Assembly (NCBI GenBank): GCA_037951105.1
Contig: JBAMJV010011085.1
Span: forward strand, 60,781-124,780
Source of the DNA: Echinarachnius parma
Taxonomy: Eukaryota > Echinodermata > Echinoidea > Clypeasteroida > Echinarachniidae
Length of the DNA: 64,000 nt
Reading direction: 5' to 3'
Made by a program: the position numbers and the translations under genes. This document shows, piece by piece, positions 1 through 12,637 of this stretch (within the stretch, counting starts at the first letter, position 1; each line of letters starts with the position of its first letter). Under the pieces are notes generated by a model. It was not told the origin of the DNA. It saw only the letters and a program-made list of their open reading frames with translations, and ran no database searches.

Positions 1-660
1 AATGCTATTCCATGAATGACGTCATAGACGCCGGGTGATCATATTGAGCCCATAGAGATGCGTGTTATAAAAACTTCCCTGCGAGCAGAGGTCTTGTTTT
101 AGCTTGCGAAAGATGCTCGACGAGATTTCTCAAAGAGTTATTTAAAAAGAAATACAGCATATTTTCACCCGTGAATATCAATAAGTTCCAAAGAATATTC
201 TAGAGATGCATTTCATGTATAACGTAGCGGTATTCGAATTTTAAAATTCCGACAATGGTGCACATTGTGCATCGTTGTCCTTCTGTGGTCGTGACACTAA
301 TTCGTCATTTAACAATCAGCCGCGGTGTGCACTGCACTAGCTGTATGTGTAATGTACGAATAACAATTTTCTCCATACAATTACATGTGTGTAGGATGTA
401 AAGCAGGTTAATTATTCACTTTGATGCGCGCGTTTTGCATTTGGGTGCGCATTAGTTGTTAAGGCGCGTAACCATGAATGGAAAGATAGCGCAATACGCG
501 CTCTGCGCTAGGACTATTGCGCAAAGGGGGTCAGTGTCACAAACATAAAATAGTCAGTGCAGTGATGGTTCCATGATCAATGTTTTGTTTTTCTTTATAT
601 TTTTCTTTAATTTAAATGAAATCATTTATTTTTGCGATGATTATTATTATGCGAAGGATA
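1..660. other. No gene recognised
   Basis: Mostly AT-rich single-copy-looking sequence with a CpG-richer patch around 425-540. I see no coding potential, RNA gene or element boundary. Confidence 0.5.
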
Positions 661-666
661 TAAAAC

Positions 667-830
667 AAATATATCATGCACTATTTCGAGCCACTAGTGA
701 AATTATGGATTCCTCGGTGACAGGAAAAGCACTATGTTCTTCGGGTCTACGACCCTCAGAACATAGTGCTTTTCCTGTCACCTCGGAATCCATAATTTCA
801 ACTAGAGGCTCTCAGTGCATGGTATATTTG
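667..830. mobile_element. Fold-back (hairpin) element
   Basis: Two arms of about 80 bases form a near-perfect inverted repeat around a loop near 747-750. For example GTGACAGGAAAAGCACTATG on the left matches CATAGTGCTTTTCCTGTCAC on the right, and the similarity extends outward to ATCATGCACT / AGTGCATGGT. The short ORF here is a by-product of the hairpin. Confidence 0.85.
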
Positions 831-839
831 TTTACTATA

Positions 840-1415
840 CCATGTTACAGTAATAATTTTAAAAATGGCATATAATAGGTTCAGTGGAAGCGGAATAGAC
901 TTCGAGTTCGAAGTATAACCAAATAACCAACACTATACCATGTTACAGTTATAATACAAAATAATGCCATATATTATGTAATAAGTTCCGTGGAAGCGGA
1001 ATAGACTTCGAGTTTAAAGTATAACCAAATAACCAACACTATAGTATACCATATGTTACAGTAATAATACAAAATAATGCCATATATTATGTAATATGTT
1101 CCGTGGAAGCGGAATAGACTTCTAGTTTTAAGTATAACCAAATAACCAACACTATACCATGTTACAGTAATAATACAAAAGAATGCCATAATTATTATGT
1201 AATAAGTTCCGTGGAAGCGGAATAGACTTCTAGTTTGAAGTATAACCAAATAACCAATGTTTGGTTACAGTAATAATACAAAAGAATGCCATACTATTAT
1301 TATGTAATAAGTTCCGTGGAAGCGGAATAGACTTCGAGTTTGAAGTATAACCAAATAACCAACACTATACCATGTGACAGTAATAATACCAAAGAACATC
1401 ATGCATAATGTAATA
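840..1415. repeat. Minisatellite, about 108-bp unit, five copies
   Basis: GTTC[CA]GTGGAAGCGGAATAGA recurs at about 878, 985, 1098, 1205 and 1310, followed each time by AAGTATAACCAAATAACCAA and TTACAGTAATAATAC. It borders the hairpin element. Confidence 0.9.
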
Positions 1416-1509
1416 ACTATAAGACTGTGGTCTAGCCTACACAGTTGGCCGGACGCCCCAATCTACAGATGGTCAACAGTGTAAAATCCAGTTGGTCCTC
1501 GTTCATATA

Positions 1510-2040
1510 CAGGGTGGCCCAAAAAAAAACGGAACGGGGCACTTCCCAAATTATAATAACAAATGTATTGTGTCCATCGGATAGGGTGTCTTTTCAAATG
1601 AACAACGATACCAAGAACAGTCAATTTGGTCGTGTAGTTTTTGTTTTAGGGCGCTGTGAGTGACACCATGTCAGGTTCTCTTTTTTGTCAATTTTTACCA
1701 AGCCAGTGCTTGATAGATCGCACGTACAGCCTTTCATATCGTTCAACGAGGCGCGCCATTGTTAGTGTGCACTCAGCCGTGTGCCGAGAGAATGGGCGTG
1801 TTCGTTGAATGGTATTACGGGCAGGGGGTGCAATTTAACTGGCATTGACTAGGTACAAATTGACAAAAATAGGCACCTGACATGGTCTCACTCACAGCGT
1901 CCTAAAACAAAAACTACACGACCAAAATTACTGTTCTTGGTATCGTTTCTCATTGGAAAAGACACCCTATCAAATGGACATAAATATGTTGGTACTATAT
2001 TTTGGGAAGTGCCCCGTTCCGTTTTGTTGGGGCCACCCTG
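1510..2040. mobile_element. MITE with ~190-bp inverted arms, TA flanks (Tc1/mariner-like)
   Basis: Ends are CAGGGTGGCCCAAAAAA and GGGGCCACCCTG, flanked by TA on both sides. Arms at 1510-1700 and 1850-2040 pair nearly throughout (TTTTAGGGCGCTGTGAGTGA against TCACTCACAGCGTCCTAAAA). The TA duplication and CAGGG ends suggest a mariner/Tc1-mobilised MITE; no transposase is present. Confidence 0.88.
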
Positions 2041-2042
2041 TA

Positions 2043-2668
2043 TAGTTCATGTCTCGGCTTGATTTTTGTAATGGTATTTTGTATGGTCTGCCTAACAATG
2101 AGATTCAAAAGTTGCAACGAATACAAAACTCTGCGGCTAGGTTGGTTACTCGCACTCGACTCAATGAGCATTTAAGTCCAGTCTTACGACAATTGCATTG
2201 GCTCCCGGTTAAGCAGCGAATTGACTTTAGGATTTTAATATTGGTTTTTATGTGCTTGCAAGAATTAGGCCCTGCTTATTTACAACAGTTGATAACAATA
2301 TATTGTCCTGCAAGAAACCTTCGCTCTCAGTCAAAATCTCTTTTAGCCTCCCCCAACAAATTTGTACGGTGCAAGATCTTTCTAACTGGCAGCCGCAGAG
2401 TTATGGAATAAATTACCGAGCCATCTCAAGCATGTTGACACAGTAAATGATTTTAAGAGTCTTTTGAAAACGTATTTGTTTAATTTGTAAATTGATTAGG
2501 TTTTACACTGTATGTCAAAGTTTTGTCATTTTTCATTTCACCTTGTCTTTTCTTCGCTCCCTGTCTGTTATCCTAATTCTATATGTTCAATCCTTTAAAG
2601 CTCTTAGAGACTTAAATTTATTTTTGTTGTGATTATGCGCTATAAAAAAAATGGTTTATTATTATAAA
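2043..2668 (+). mobile_element. 5'-truncated LINE (CR1/L2-type) 3' end with broken RT C-terminus
   Basis: The frame from 2049 reads SRLDFCNGILYGLP, then IQKLQRIQNSAARLVTRTR and LHWLPVKQRIDFRILILVF, the motif order found at the end of CR1/L2 reverse transcriptase ORFs. It continues after a frameshift near 2390 as ELWNKLPSHLK, FKSLLKTYLF and a stop at 2488. The 3' end is GCGCTATAAAAAAAATGG followed by a short TTATTAT tail. Dead copy; no endonuclease or catalytic RT part is present. Confidence 0.9.
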
Positions 2669-3800
2669 GAGCTCTGGTATAATAACAAAACCCACGAATT
2701 ACAAGGTAATTTTATTGGTATATGAGCTCGTTTCCTATCCGACCATAATGCGGCGAAACGGTCAGTATCTAGCAAATTTTGAAATTCCATGACGTTTCGC
2801 GGAGCCGAATTAAAAGTATATCCTAGTCCATTCCGAACTTGGTCCGTATCATTTCGTTTTACTGCCAGTATTCTGCTATCGTGCCCGACCTGGCAACAGT
2901 ATTTTTCTTACGCAAATATTTTCAAATCATGAACAAAATTGCCTACATGGATATAGAGTACCTTCCGGATGTCAAACGGATAGGTAACGGAAGGAGATGC
3001 ACTATAGTGGGACTAAGCCATTACATTTAATAACTTCGCTCTAACACAATGACGTCATTAATACTAGAATAACCGGTTGTTTTTTACATTCAGAGCAGCG
3101 TATAGCAGTTATTCAGCCGCCATGTTTATCCAAAGATATCGGTATAGATTAGTGAAGCTGATCCTGTGTAATGGTCCACCACTCATTAAATCTTTAAAGG
3201 GATGGTACAGACTGTTCTGGTCAAACAGAATGTTACCCATTTGAAGAAACACAACTGTTAACCATAACGGAAGCCAGCGTGAATAGAACTAGACATACTA
3301 TAGAGTGAACAGGTTAATGTACTATTCTTGGATGTTATTTTAAACTGTATTATACAAATTACTCCAATATAACATTTACCGAGCATCGTATTTTACTGTA
3401 TTTACATCAAAATAATCATGAAACGAATAGTACTAATAAATCATCGACATTATGTATCAAACTTTCAATCTTCGTTTTGAGATGTTAATATTATTGACTT
3501 CTTAACTTGAGTGTGTGCGTATTGGATGTGTTGTTGTATGTTGACCTTTCATTGCTACTTAATTAACGATCTAAAGAAAATGTGAAAGCAAACCGATTGA
3601 TATATTTAAACCTCTTTCATTCGACACCTTCCTTCAAAATAATGTTTTAGATAATGATTTCAACTGGACCTCGCTCTGTATATAATGTGTATGTTTTTTT
3701 TTTATTTTATGAAATTTATTATTATTTTTCCACACATTTTCCACATAATTATTACACAAAGTACAAATGTAAAAGCAAAATAACGAAATCAAATATTGAA
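2669..3800. other. No gene recognised
   Basis: AT-rich sequence. The short ORFs at 2839 and 3634 resemble no family and match the random background. Confidence 0.5.
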
Positions 3801-3803
3801 TTG

Positions 3804-4345
3804 AAGGGGTAGTACAGTTTTGGTGAGGCTGAACTTTAGTAACCATGACCTACACAGTAACATTACAAACTAATAGTTATAACTCCACCATGCTCGAAAG
3901 GTATACAAAATTACAAACGACTAAGTGAAAACCCTGTTCTCATTCAAAAAGAGCCATTAAAACACAACTAGCGCTCTCTAAAAAAAGCATTGGTTTCAAC
4001 CATTTTTCATACAAAATTATGCATGTGATGTTTTGATGAAATAATTATTTAATAGAGAGATCATCAGCAACTATATAAAAACCTCTAGAAATGTTTTGAA
4101 AAAGTGTAGGCCTAAGCATTTTTTTTTTTTTTTTTTTTTAATCATCCAATAAATATGGGGCCAGATTTATTCCGATTGAATCATTTGTTGATATTTCAGC
4201 CGTTTCTGAACCGATTTTGATCAAATAAAGTTTATTCTGCCATTGAAATTGTATGCTCTTTCAAATTTGACACTCAGTTTTTCATTATCTCACAACAAAA
4301 TTATTTCGTGCAGCGCCCTCTATTCCAAAACTGAACTTCCCCTTT
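3804..4345. mobile_element. ~540-bp TIR element, family A, copy 1
   Basis: Starts GAAGGGGTAGTACAGTTTTG and ends CAAAACTGAACTTCCCCTTT, an inverted repeat. Internal landmarks shared with other copies are ATAGTTATAACTCCACCATG, GGTTTCAACCATTTTTCATA and CTGAACCGATTTTGATCAAA. No coding capacity. Confidence 0.88.
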
Positions 4346-4428
4346 AAGATTTCTCCTCATATGTATCGACTGTGTTTGTCAATCAATCAAATCATTTTGG
4401 GCACGAAATGCCGCATACAATCATAAAC

Positions 4429-6515
4429 AGGCGCGCCGGAAGCAGTTTTGGATTGGGGGGGGCAAAACCCTAAGGGGGCTCACGATTTATGTGTTTAGGG
4501 GCTCATGCCCAACCACACTCACATAGATGCCAACTTTGAGCCAGAGGTGAGAGTGAGACATTGCGAGGATAAAGCGACCAAGCCCGAGGGAGCGAAGTGA
4601 CTGAGCGGAGTCAGGGAGCTTTTGCATTTTTTAAACTTGAAATTGTGCAATCAGGTGCATAAAAACATAATCCAACAACATAGCTTACAACCAAAAATGA
4701 GTCCCGAGGGAGCGAAGCGACCGAGGGCTGGAGCAGAGCCAGAGGGGGAGGGTTTGGGAGGGGGTATCCCCCTCCCACGGGGAAGATTTTGCATTTATAT
4801 ACTTGAAATGGTGCATTCTGGTGCATAAAAACATAAACATTATGCCACATTTGTGTGATCCAACATCAAAGCTTACAGCCAAAAATGAGTCCCGAGGGAG
4901 CGAAGCGACCGAGGGCTGGGTCAGAGCCAGAGGGGGAGGGTTTGGGAGGGGGTATCCCCCTCCCACCGGGAAGATTTTGCATTTATATACTTGAAATGGT
5001 GCATTCTGGTGCATTAAAACATAAACCATATATATGTCACAATTGTGTGATCCAACATCAAAGCTTACAGCCAAAAATGAGTCCCGAGGGAGCGAAGCGA
5101 CCGAGGGCTAGGTCAGAGCCAGAGGGGGAGGGTTTGGGAGGGGGTATCCCCCTCCCACCGGGAAGATTTTGCATTTATATACTTGAAATGGTGCATTCTG
5201 GTGCATAAAAACATAAACCATATGCCACATTTGTGTGATCCAACATCAAAGCTTACAGCCAAAAATGAGTCCCGAGGGAGCGAAGCGACCGAGGGCTAGG
5301 TCAGAGCCAGAGGGGGAGGGTTTGGGAGGGGGTATCCCCCTCCCACGGGGAAGATTTTGCATTTATATACTTGAAATGGTGCATTCTGGTGCATAAAAAC
5401 ATAAACCATATGCCACATTTGTGTGATCCAACATCAAAGCTTACAGCCAAAAATGAGTCCCGAGGGAGCGAAGCGACCGAGGGCTGGGTCAGAGCCAGAG
5501 GGGAAGGGTTTGGGAGGGGGTATCCCCCTCCCACCGGGAAGATTTTGCATTTATATACTTGAAATGGTGCATTCTGGTGCATAAAAAACATAAACCATAT
5601 GCCACATTTGTGTGATCCAACATCAAAGCTTACAGCCAAAAATGAGTCCCGAGGGAGCGAAGCGACCGAGGGCTAGGTCAGAGCCAGAGGGGGAGGGTTT
5701 GGGATGGGGTATCCCCCTTCCACGCAGAAGATTTTGCATTTATATACTTGAAATGGTGCAATTTGGTGCATAAAACATAAACCATATGCCACATTATGTA
5801 TGATCCAACAACATAGCTTACAGCCAAAAATGAGTCCCGAGGGAGCGAAGCAACCGAGGGCTGGGTCAGAGCCAGAGGGGGAGGGTTTGGGAGGGGGTAT
5901 CCCCCTCCCACGGGGAAGATTTTGCATTTATATACTTGAAATTGTGCAATTTGGTGCATAAAAACATAAACCATATGCCACATTATGTATGATCCAACAA
6001 CATAGCTTACAACCAAAAATGAGTCCCGAGGGAGCGAAGCGACCGAGGGCTGGGCAGAGCCAGAGGGGGAGGGTTTGGGAGGGGGTTTTCCCCTTCCACG
6101 CAGAAGATTTTGCATTCATATACTTGAAATGGTGCAATTTGAAGCACGTCATACAAACAGCCAGAGCAATAACAGCATACACAGGAACTACTTGGACCGG
6201 TACAGAAAAATCCACCCCAGACGTACCATACGCAAGTTACACAACACACTGAGATAATTTGTTTGCGCGCGAAGCGCGCAGCGAAAACGTTAAATGGATG
6301 TATAACTTAGTTTTTAAACGTTAGAATTAACAAATATTGGGTGATACATTTAATATTTTCTTTTCCTTTTTCTTTCTTTCTTTTCTTTTTTTGAGGGGGG
6401 GGGGGGGGGGGCTTTTTTGGGGGGGGGAAAAAAACGCGTTTTGCCCCCCCACTTTTTGGATTGGGGGGGGCGGCCGCCCCCCCTGCCCCCCCACTTCCGG
6501 CGCCTATGATCATAA
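4429..6515. mobile_element. ~2.1-kb non-autonomous element carrying a 188-bp tandem array
   Basis: The left end CAGGCGCGCCGGAAGC, followed by TTTTGGATTGGGGGGGGC, mirrors the right end GCCCCCCCACTTCCGGCGCCT; TTTTTGGATTGGGGGGGG also recurs at 6453. The interior is mainly the 188-bp array plus poly-G and poly-pyrimidine stretches. The precise ends and superfamily are uncertain. Confidence 0.6.
4699..6140. repeat. 188-bp tandem repeat, eight copies
   Basis: GAGTCCCGAGGGAGCGAAGC starts units at 4699, 4887, 5079, 5267, 5455, 5644, 5832 and 6021, a steady 188-192-bp period. Each unit runs through GGGGGAGGGTTTGGGAGGG, TTTTGCATTTATATACTTGA and AACATAAACCATATGCCAC. Reading frames on both strands are kept open by the unit length. 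These ORFs are repeat by-products. Confidence 0.95.
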
Positions 6516-6982
6516 AGGGTAATTTTTCACTTCCAGAGACCATGTGTTTTATCGTTGATGAGAAGTGACAACGCATGACGTTAAATGCTAAACAGTTTCG
6601 CCAAGTGAAACAATTATAGCTCAATATGTATATTTGTTTAAAGATGTGCAATAATTGCTAAGACTTTACTTTATTTTGTTTTTGTAGTACTTTGTAAAAT
6701 TGAGAACAAAAAATCATGTAAAAAAACCTCCGAGATTATATTTGGAGAAAAACGTGGAAAAGAAAACCATAATGCACACTTAAATGTACCGATCGTTATC
6801 ATTGGAATTGCGCCCTCTTTAGATAGTCATGGTGTTCTGTGTGCGCAATGTCACTCACTGACAAAGAGGACCAATTATCGTATTTAGTCTTGTTTTGTGT
6901 TTTGTTTTCTAGTTGTAATCATTTTCTATTTCTTTGATTTCGTTTCTCTTTCTTTGCGTCTATCTTTCTTTGTTTTATCTTT

Positions 6983-7522
6983 AAAGGGGTAGTTTAGTTT
7001 TGGTAGAAAGGGCGCTGCACATCATAATTTTTTTGTGAGGTAATGAAAAACTGAGTGTTGAATTTGAGAGAACATGCAATTTTAATGGCAGAATAAACAT
7101 TATTTGGTCAAAATCGACCCAGAAATGGCTGAAATATCAATAAATATATCTGATCTTATAATTATCTGGGGCCCAAATAATTAGATGATTTTTTCAAAAA
7201 AATAAAAAAAATGCTTGCACTATTTCAAAAATTTTCAAAAGTGTTTTTTAAATAGTTGTTGATGATCTCTCTATTTAATCATTATTTCAATAAAACATCA
7301 CATGCATAATTTTGTATGGAAAATGGTTGAAACCAATGCCTTTTTAGAAAGCGCCCTCTTGTGTTTTAATAGCTCTTTTTGAATGATAACAGGCTTTTTA
7401 CTTAGTCGTTTGTAATTTTATATACATTTTGAGCATGGTGGAGTTATAACTATTAGTTTGTAATGTTACTGTCCAGGTTTGGTTACTAAAGTTCAGCCTT
7501 ACCAAAACTGTACTACCCCTTT
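6983..7522. mobile_element. ~540-bp TIR element, family A, copy 2 (inverted relative to copy 1)
   Basis: Ends are AAAGGGGTAGTTTAGTTTTG and CAAAACTGTACTACCCCTTT. The interior matches copy 1 on the other strand, including GGTTGAAACCAATG and ATGGTGGAGTTATAACTATT. Confidence 0.9.
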
Positions 7523-7684
7523 AATGTTTGTTGATTTGGCATTCCTTTTATATCTCTAAATATGTGTACATGTCCCCATAATTAGCTCTTTGTAACCCTA
7601 TAGGTCCATTTTCATTCCCGTGTTTAAAAAGTAGTTTGGTGTGTATAGTATGAAGGACTACTAGTATGTGTAAATAGGAGGTTA

Positions 7685-7865
7685 CTTGGGGGGGGGGGGG
7701 GGGGGGGGTGGGCGACTGAACATTGATACTATCTCAAACTTCTATCGATGTGCGTGTATAAGTTTGCATGTAGTCTATTTGAGTGTGAATCATTATGGGG
7801 CACATGTTGTGTCTGCATGGTCTGGGGAAAGTGTGTGTGTGTGACGTGGGGGGGGGGGGGGGGGT
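7685..7865. repeat. Two long poly-G tracts
   Basis: Runs of about 22 G (7688-7709) and 15 or more G (about 7850-7864), the second after a GTGTGTGTGTG tract. Both could form G-quadruplexes. Confidence 0.85.
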
Positions 7866-8029
7866 ACCGATCAAGTTCAATAAGAGAAACGATGTTTGAA
7901 CAGGGTGTATAATCTATAGATACAATTGTAACATTTATAACATCATTTAAATAACTTCAGTTGTACAGTACAGATTTAAATCCTCAAAATCCAATTGGAA
8001 TTATAGCGGTCCCCTCATAGCCTATACAT

Positions 8030-8290
8030 TGTTGTATTTGTACGATAACAATAAAAGCATGGGACAGGTTTCGATTTTTCAAATTTCCCTCTCGTTAAAA
8101 ATATATTTACGATTGACGTGTTCAGATGTTAAATTATCCACTGGACCGCGAGAACCGTGTACAAAGTGAGTGCAATGAGTTAGTGAATATCACTAATTGC
8201 ATTTTTACTCATTACCCGGCCATTAACGTCCATTTAGTTTGAAAAGTGTACACAACACCCAGTGGACATAATCAGATAATAACAATATAC
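8030..8290. repeat. Dispersed repeat also present at 12925-13220 (inverted)
   Basis: GCATGGGACAGGTTTCG, TTTTTCAAATTTCCCT and CAAAGTGAGTGCA match the reverse complement of the 12925-13220 block. This shows a repeat family of which a second member was later interrupted. Confidence 0.7.
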
Positions 8291-8910
8291 ATTGTATCAA
8301 CCACTCATCACTTTTTGCACATGTTAACAAAGTTAATAGATCCGTTTGTAGTACAGGTATAATAATCAACTTAAAAGTAAGAGTTGAGTAAAACTATCAA
8401 TTATGAAACAGTTTATTTATAGACTGTATAACCTTAGTCATAGCAGGGTTGGCATATTAAAACAATACTTACACATAATTATTATCATACAGAAAGAAGT
8501 ATGACCCACGAAGGAATAAAACAGAGAATTCAGCTAAATAAATATAATACATTATTATAATAACTAGTAAAAGTTAACTTTTAGAGAAAAAACACCATAC
8601 ATTACAAACGAGGACACACACGATAAAACAAAGAACATGAACATAAAAACATGTATACAATTACAAAAAAATAAAAATGCATACAAAGCATTTGAAAGTA
8701 AACTGTAAGGCAGTTGTACACTTAAACATATACATTTAATCACATTAAAATTCAATAAGTTTGAATTTAAATTTTGAAATTTGAATTTCACATCTATCAA
8801 TACCCTTAGGTATACATTTCCTATTATAATCATTACTTATAGGCACTTATGGAGCAAAATAATGTTTCCTTTTTGTGAAAAAGAAAATATTCATAATTTA
8901 AAATGTGTTT

Positions 8911-9433
8911 AAAGGGGTAGTATAGTTTTGGTATAGAGGGCACTTCAATAAATAATTGTTTTGTGAGATAATGGAAACTACATGAGTATCAAATTCGAAA
9001 GAGCGTACAATTTTAATGACAGAATAAACTTTATTTGATCAAAATCGGTTCAGGAACAGCTGAAATATCAATAACTTATATCCGATCGGAATAAACTTAG
9101 GGCCCTAGGTTTATTCAATGATTTAAGAAAAACAAAATAAAATGCTTACACTTTTTTCTAAATTTTACAAAAGAGGTTTAAAATAGTTGTTGATGATCTC
9201 TCTTTTTAATCATTAATTCATCAAAACATCAACTACACGATGCATTTTAGAGAGCGCCCTCTTGTATTTTAACAGCTCTTTTAAAAAATGATACCAGGCT
9301 TTTTACTGAGTCGTTTGTAATATTGTATACCTTTTGAGCATGATGGAGTTATAACTATTAGTTAATTGCAATATTATGGTGCAGGTTTTTGTTACTAAAA
9401 TTCAGTTTGACCGAAACTGCAGTACTACCCCTT
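8911..9433. mobile_element. TIR element, family A, copy 3
   Basis: AAAGGGGTAGTATAGTTTTG at the left and CGAAACTGCAGTACTACCCC at the right. The interior shares TTGTTGATGATCTCTCTTTT, GAGAGCGCCCTCTTG and GATGGAGTTATAACTATTAG with the other copies. Confidence 0.9.
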
Positions 9434-9439
9434 TTGGTT

Positions 9440-10499
9440 TAAAACATGCCAACCATCAGTCAGAAGTACATAGTTATAAAATGGGTATAGAAGAATCCCT
9501 GCATTCTGATTGGTCAATTAGCGTGTAAAAGTTTTTACTGATGCATTTTACTTATATGCATTTTACTGATGCATGGCTCACTTTAGTTTGATTTTCGCAT
9601 TGTTTGCGCCTATTTTATCAATCAAATGCTGCACAGGCATATTTCGTGGATCGGTAAAAATTGTCTGCACTCTTTTAACTTTGGAAGTAGGTTTAAACAA
9701 TTCAAAAGTTAAACTTGTGCATCCATTCTTACCGATCTGTGCATCATTTGTAATATAACGGTGAGTTGACCGTGATCATGCTTACCAAAAAAATGTTGTG
9801 ACACAACTCAGAATTCACTTGAAGTTGGTCTACTAAAATAACAAATTCATAATTGATTAATCGCGTCTTCAAAACAAAAACAAAAATACAAACAACAAAC
9901 ACCATACCAGTGATTCAGATTGTTTTCTATCTAATCGTTTTTAATTCCTCCTCAATTCATGTCATGTATTTCTTCAAGTATGTTTTTGCATGCTTTTGGA
10001 AACTTGTCATACATGTAAGATACATTTTTGTTTTGGTGGCGCCACTTTTAACCTGTAACTACATGACTATTAGTTAGTAAAGGTTGGGCCGAGCCGGGCG
10101 CCGCGGAACGCTTACTGGTGGTAGTAAAACATAAAACAGGTGGTTTTGGCAGCAGCTTGGCATGGGTACCCACTACCCACGTCAGTGTGTGTGTGATATG
10201 CATGTGTACTGCAAATTGTGTAAATCATATACGAGTGTACGTGTGTGTGTGTATGTGTGTACATTATACGCGCATGCATAAATTGCTGCATTTTCGCATT
10301 ACGCCATCATCTAACAAATCGATTTCTACATTTTTAACTCTTATTTACTAGCCTGAATATTTCATGAATATATCGATTACGCGATTTACGACGTGATACG
10401 GTCCATTTCAGTGTTATGTCGTACGGATAATCGACGAGGCAGGGCCATTTTGGCTTCAGGAAAGTGACATTTAAACGTGAGTTTCTGGTTGTTTTTATA
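9440..10499. other. No gene recognised
   Basis: AT-rich with a GTGTGTGTGT microsatellite near 10240. Short ORFs without family features. Confidence 0.5.
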
Positions 10500-10701
10500 T
10501 TACTGTCGAGACGCCCTTCGGCTTCGTAAACACAGCGCCCATATAATTGGAGAGAGTGACCCGCCTTTTGCAGCTCGCAGCAGCGCTACACCGGCGAGGA
10601 AGCCATTCCCCTACCCCAGAGCTTCGGCGACAACTAACGGTACTGCCCCGTTGATCACCTCACCAGCAGGATCGGGAAGGGGTGGAGCAAAGAGAAATAC
10701 A
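10500..10701 (+). other. GC-richer island, possible non-coding first exon
   Basis: This ~200-base stretch is clearly richer in GC and CpG than its surroundings and ends at CAT|GTAAGAAA, a good donor. Because syt1 coding exon 1 begins with an acceptor, an upstream non-coding exon must exist and this is one candidate. The 78-residue ORF over it is not recognisable. Weak evidence. Confidence 0.25.
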
Positions 10702-11051
10702 TGTAAGAAATAGCACTAATAAATCGGCGTAGCATTTTCAATTGTTTCAAGTTTTGTTATGGATGAGCTACGAATTGAAATGTAATATTGTCTGTCATTA
10801 ATTTGAATTATGTCATAAATCCCCATAATCAAATTCTAACAATAACATAAATTGATCAAAGGCAAAGCCAAGGCAAAGGACATGAACTTCAAGACGAAAC
10901 TCGAAAGTCAAAGACAAAGTTGACAAATTATCAATTTCAATCGTGTCATTGTCAGTCATGAATTTGGAAAATGTATTTTTTAATTTTTATTAATTTGAAT
11001 TTAAAATTTACATAACCTATTCTCGAGTCGATTCATCTACATACATGTACT

Positions 11052-12637
11052 GGGCAATTCCATAAATTCGGACGTACATTTCACACACTTCAATTAGGTA
11101 CTAAAGGAGAAGTAAATGTAAATCATAAGATTTTATGTGATGAATAGATTGCTAATGATGAGTAGAAAATAATAATATGACTTATTCAGATTTTACCACC
11201 ATAATGACCTTGTACCGATCAAAAAACACTGCATGGTCAGACGTACTCAGAGAAAATGATTTTTCTGACATGAGGATTTCAACTGGAAATCTCTGTGAAG
11301 TTGATCATTTTTTTGGGCCAAATCATCTATTACCATTTGGATAAGATTAGAAATGATGGGAAATATAAAAAAAAAATTGATATTTTCCCTTCGAAGCATG
11401 GAATATTTACGTTTTATTTTCGTGTCGGACGTACAATGTCGGACGTACAAGACTGCCGTGTCGGACGTACATGTGTTATACAAATGCAAGTCTACTTGCT
11501 GCTGAAATATTTGCTGTAAATAGACACTTTAAGTCATAATTAGTAACTAATGTTGTCTTAAATGGTAGATATAAACATGTTTTCACTGTACCATTAAATA
11601 ATGGCAGTATAATACAAATAAAAACACAATTAATCTTCACTAACATGAATATGCACTGTTGGGACTACATGAACTATATGTATAATGTAAATTTGAAGTA
11701 TAGGGTTGATTTTTTTATCACAAAATGTATGTTTGTTGTTCTTTCCTACTAAGAAAATTATTAAATGGCCTAAGTGAGTCATAATTAAATAATAAAATAC
11801 AACATGGTCCATCTGAAGCCCTCTGAAGTATGTTATTATGATATATTTTTTAATGACAGCATGATAGTGTGTAGTATTAGTATGTAAATACCCATACAAA
11901 AATGTGACTGGAATGTCCAGCCATATTATGATGATTTGTTAGAATTAGGGATATGAATCACTAAGTAATTAAGAGATATTACATTTGAATACACTCTTTA
12001 ATCATACAGATAGGATACAGTGTGAATTTAAGTGTTTTAGGCTGGCAAAAACCTACTCATTTCAATGCCGTGTCGGACGTACATGGTCAGACGTACTCAA
12101 AAAGTGTACGTCCGACCACCCATTTTTTCCTTAATTAGTGATGATTGGAATTTTTTTTTTTACTCTCTGTGTAGAGGGGTTAGAACTTGCTTTGCATTGA
12201 CATCCTGCCCTTTATTGGGTTCTTTGTCTTTTCGTGAAATTGAAAATAAGTGTTTTTCCGTGTCGGACGTACATGTCAAAAATAGTCCTGATATTAATTA
12301 GCTACAAATCGTAATTAAAAGAGTATTTTTCTAATTTTTGTGTGGCAATGGATTCAGAAAGTTATAATGTGTACATCTATCATGGTCAATTAATTATTCA
12401 GTCTATTTTAATTGAAATACATACAAATATCAAATGGTATGTTACAGCAAAGAAAAATCAGCAACTTCAGAATGCCTTGATTTGGAAGGGTCTCATGACC
12501 TTGACCTTGATCAATTTTTTTTTTAATGAATGGTTTTTGACAGTTCACATTATTACCTTCAAATTGATGTATCATTTGGACCAATGTGATGATTTTGAAA
12601 TTTTGGCCTACTGGTTGACATATTTATGGAATTGCCC
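11052..12637 (+). mobile_element. 1.6-kb TIR element (GGGCAATTCCATAAAT), copy 1, TSD TACT
   Basis: Starts GGGCAATTCCATAAATTCGG and ends ATATTTATGGAATTGCCC, with TACT duplicated on both sides (11048-11051 and 12638-12641). It carries scattered GTCGGACGTACA motifs in both orientations. No ORF above 120 codons and no transposase motif. A 4-bp duplication fits Sola-type elements, among others; that assignment is inference. Confidence 0.92.

Noticed and set aside
2049..2411. Possible host gene encoding the SRLDFCNGILYGLP protein
   Set aside because: The motif series is the end of CR1/L2-type reverse transcriptases, the frame is broken near 2390 and a LINE 3' tail follows.
4699..6140. Regular 188-bp array considered as a CRISPR-like or satellite-only locus
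   Set aside because: Units are contiguous without unique spacers, the DNA is eukaryotic, and flanking ends suggest a transposon context.
4611..6252. Many overlapping ORFs of 60-145 codons on both strands, rich in Gly, Pro and Arg
   Set aside because: They follow the 188-bp repeat unit, which happens to be open in several frames; no protein family features.
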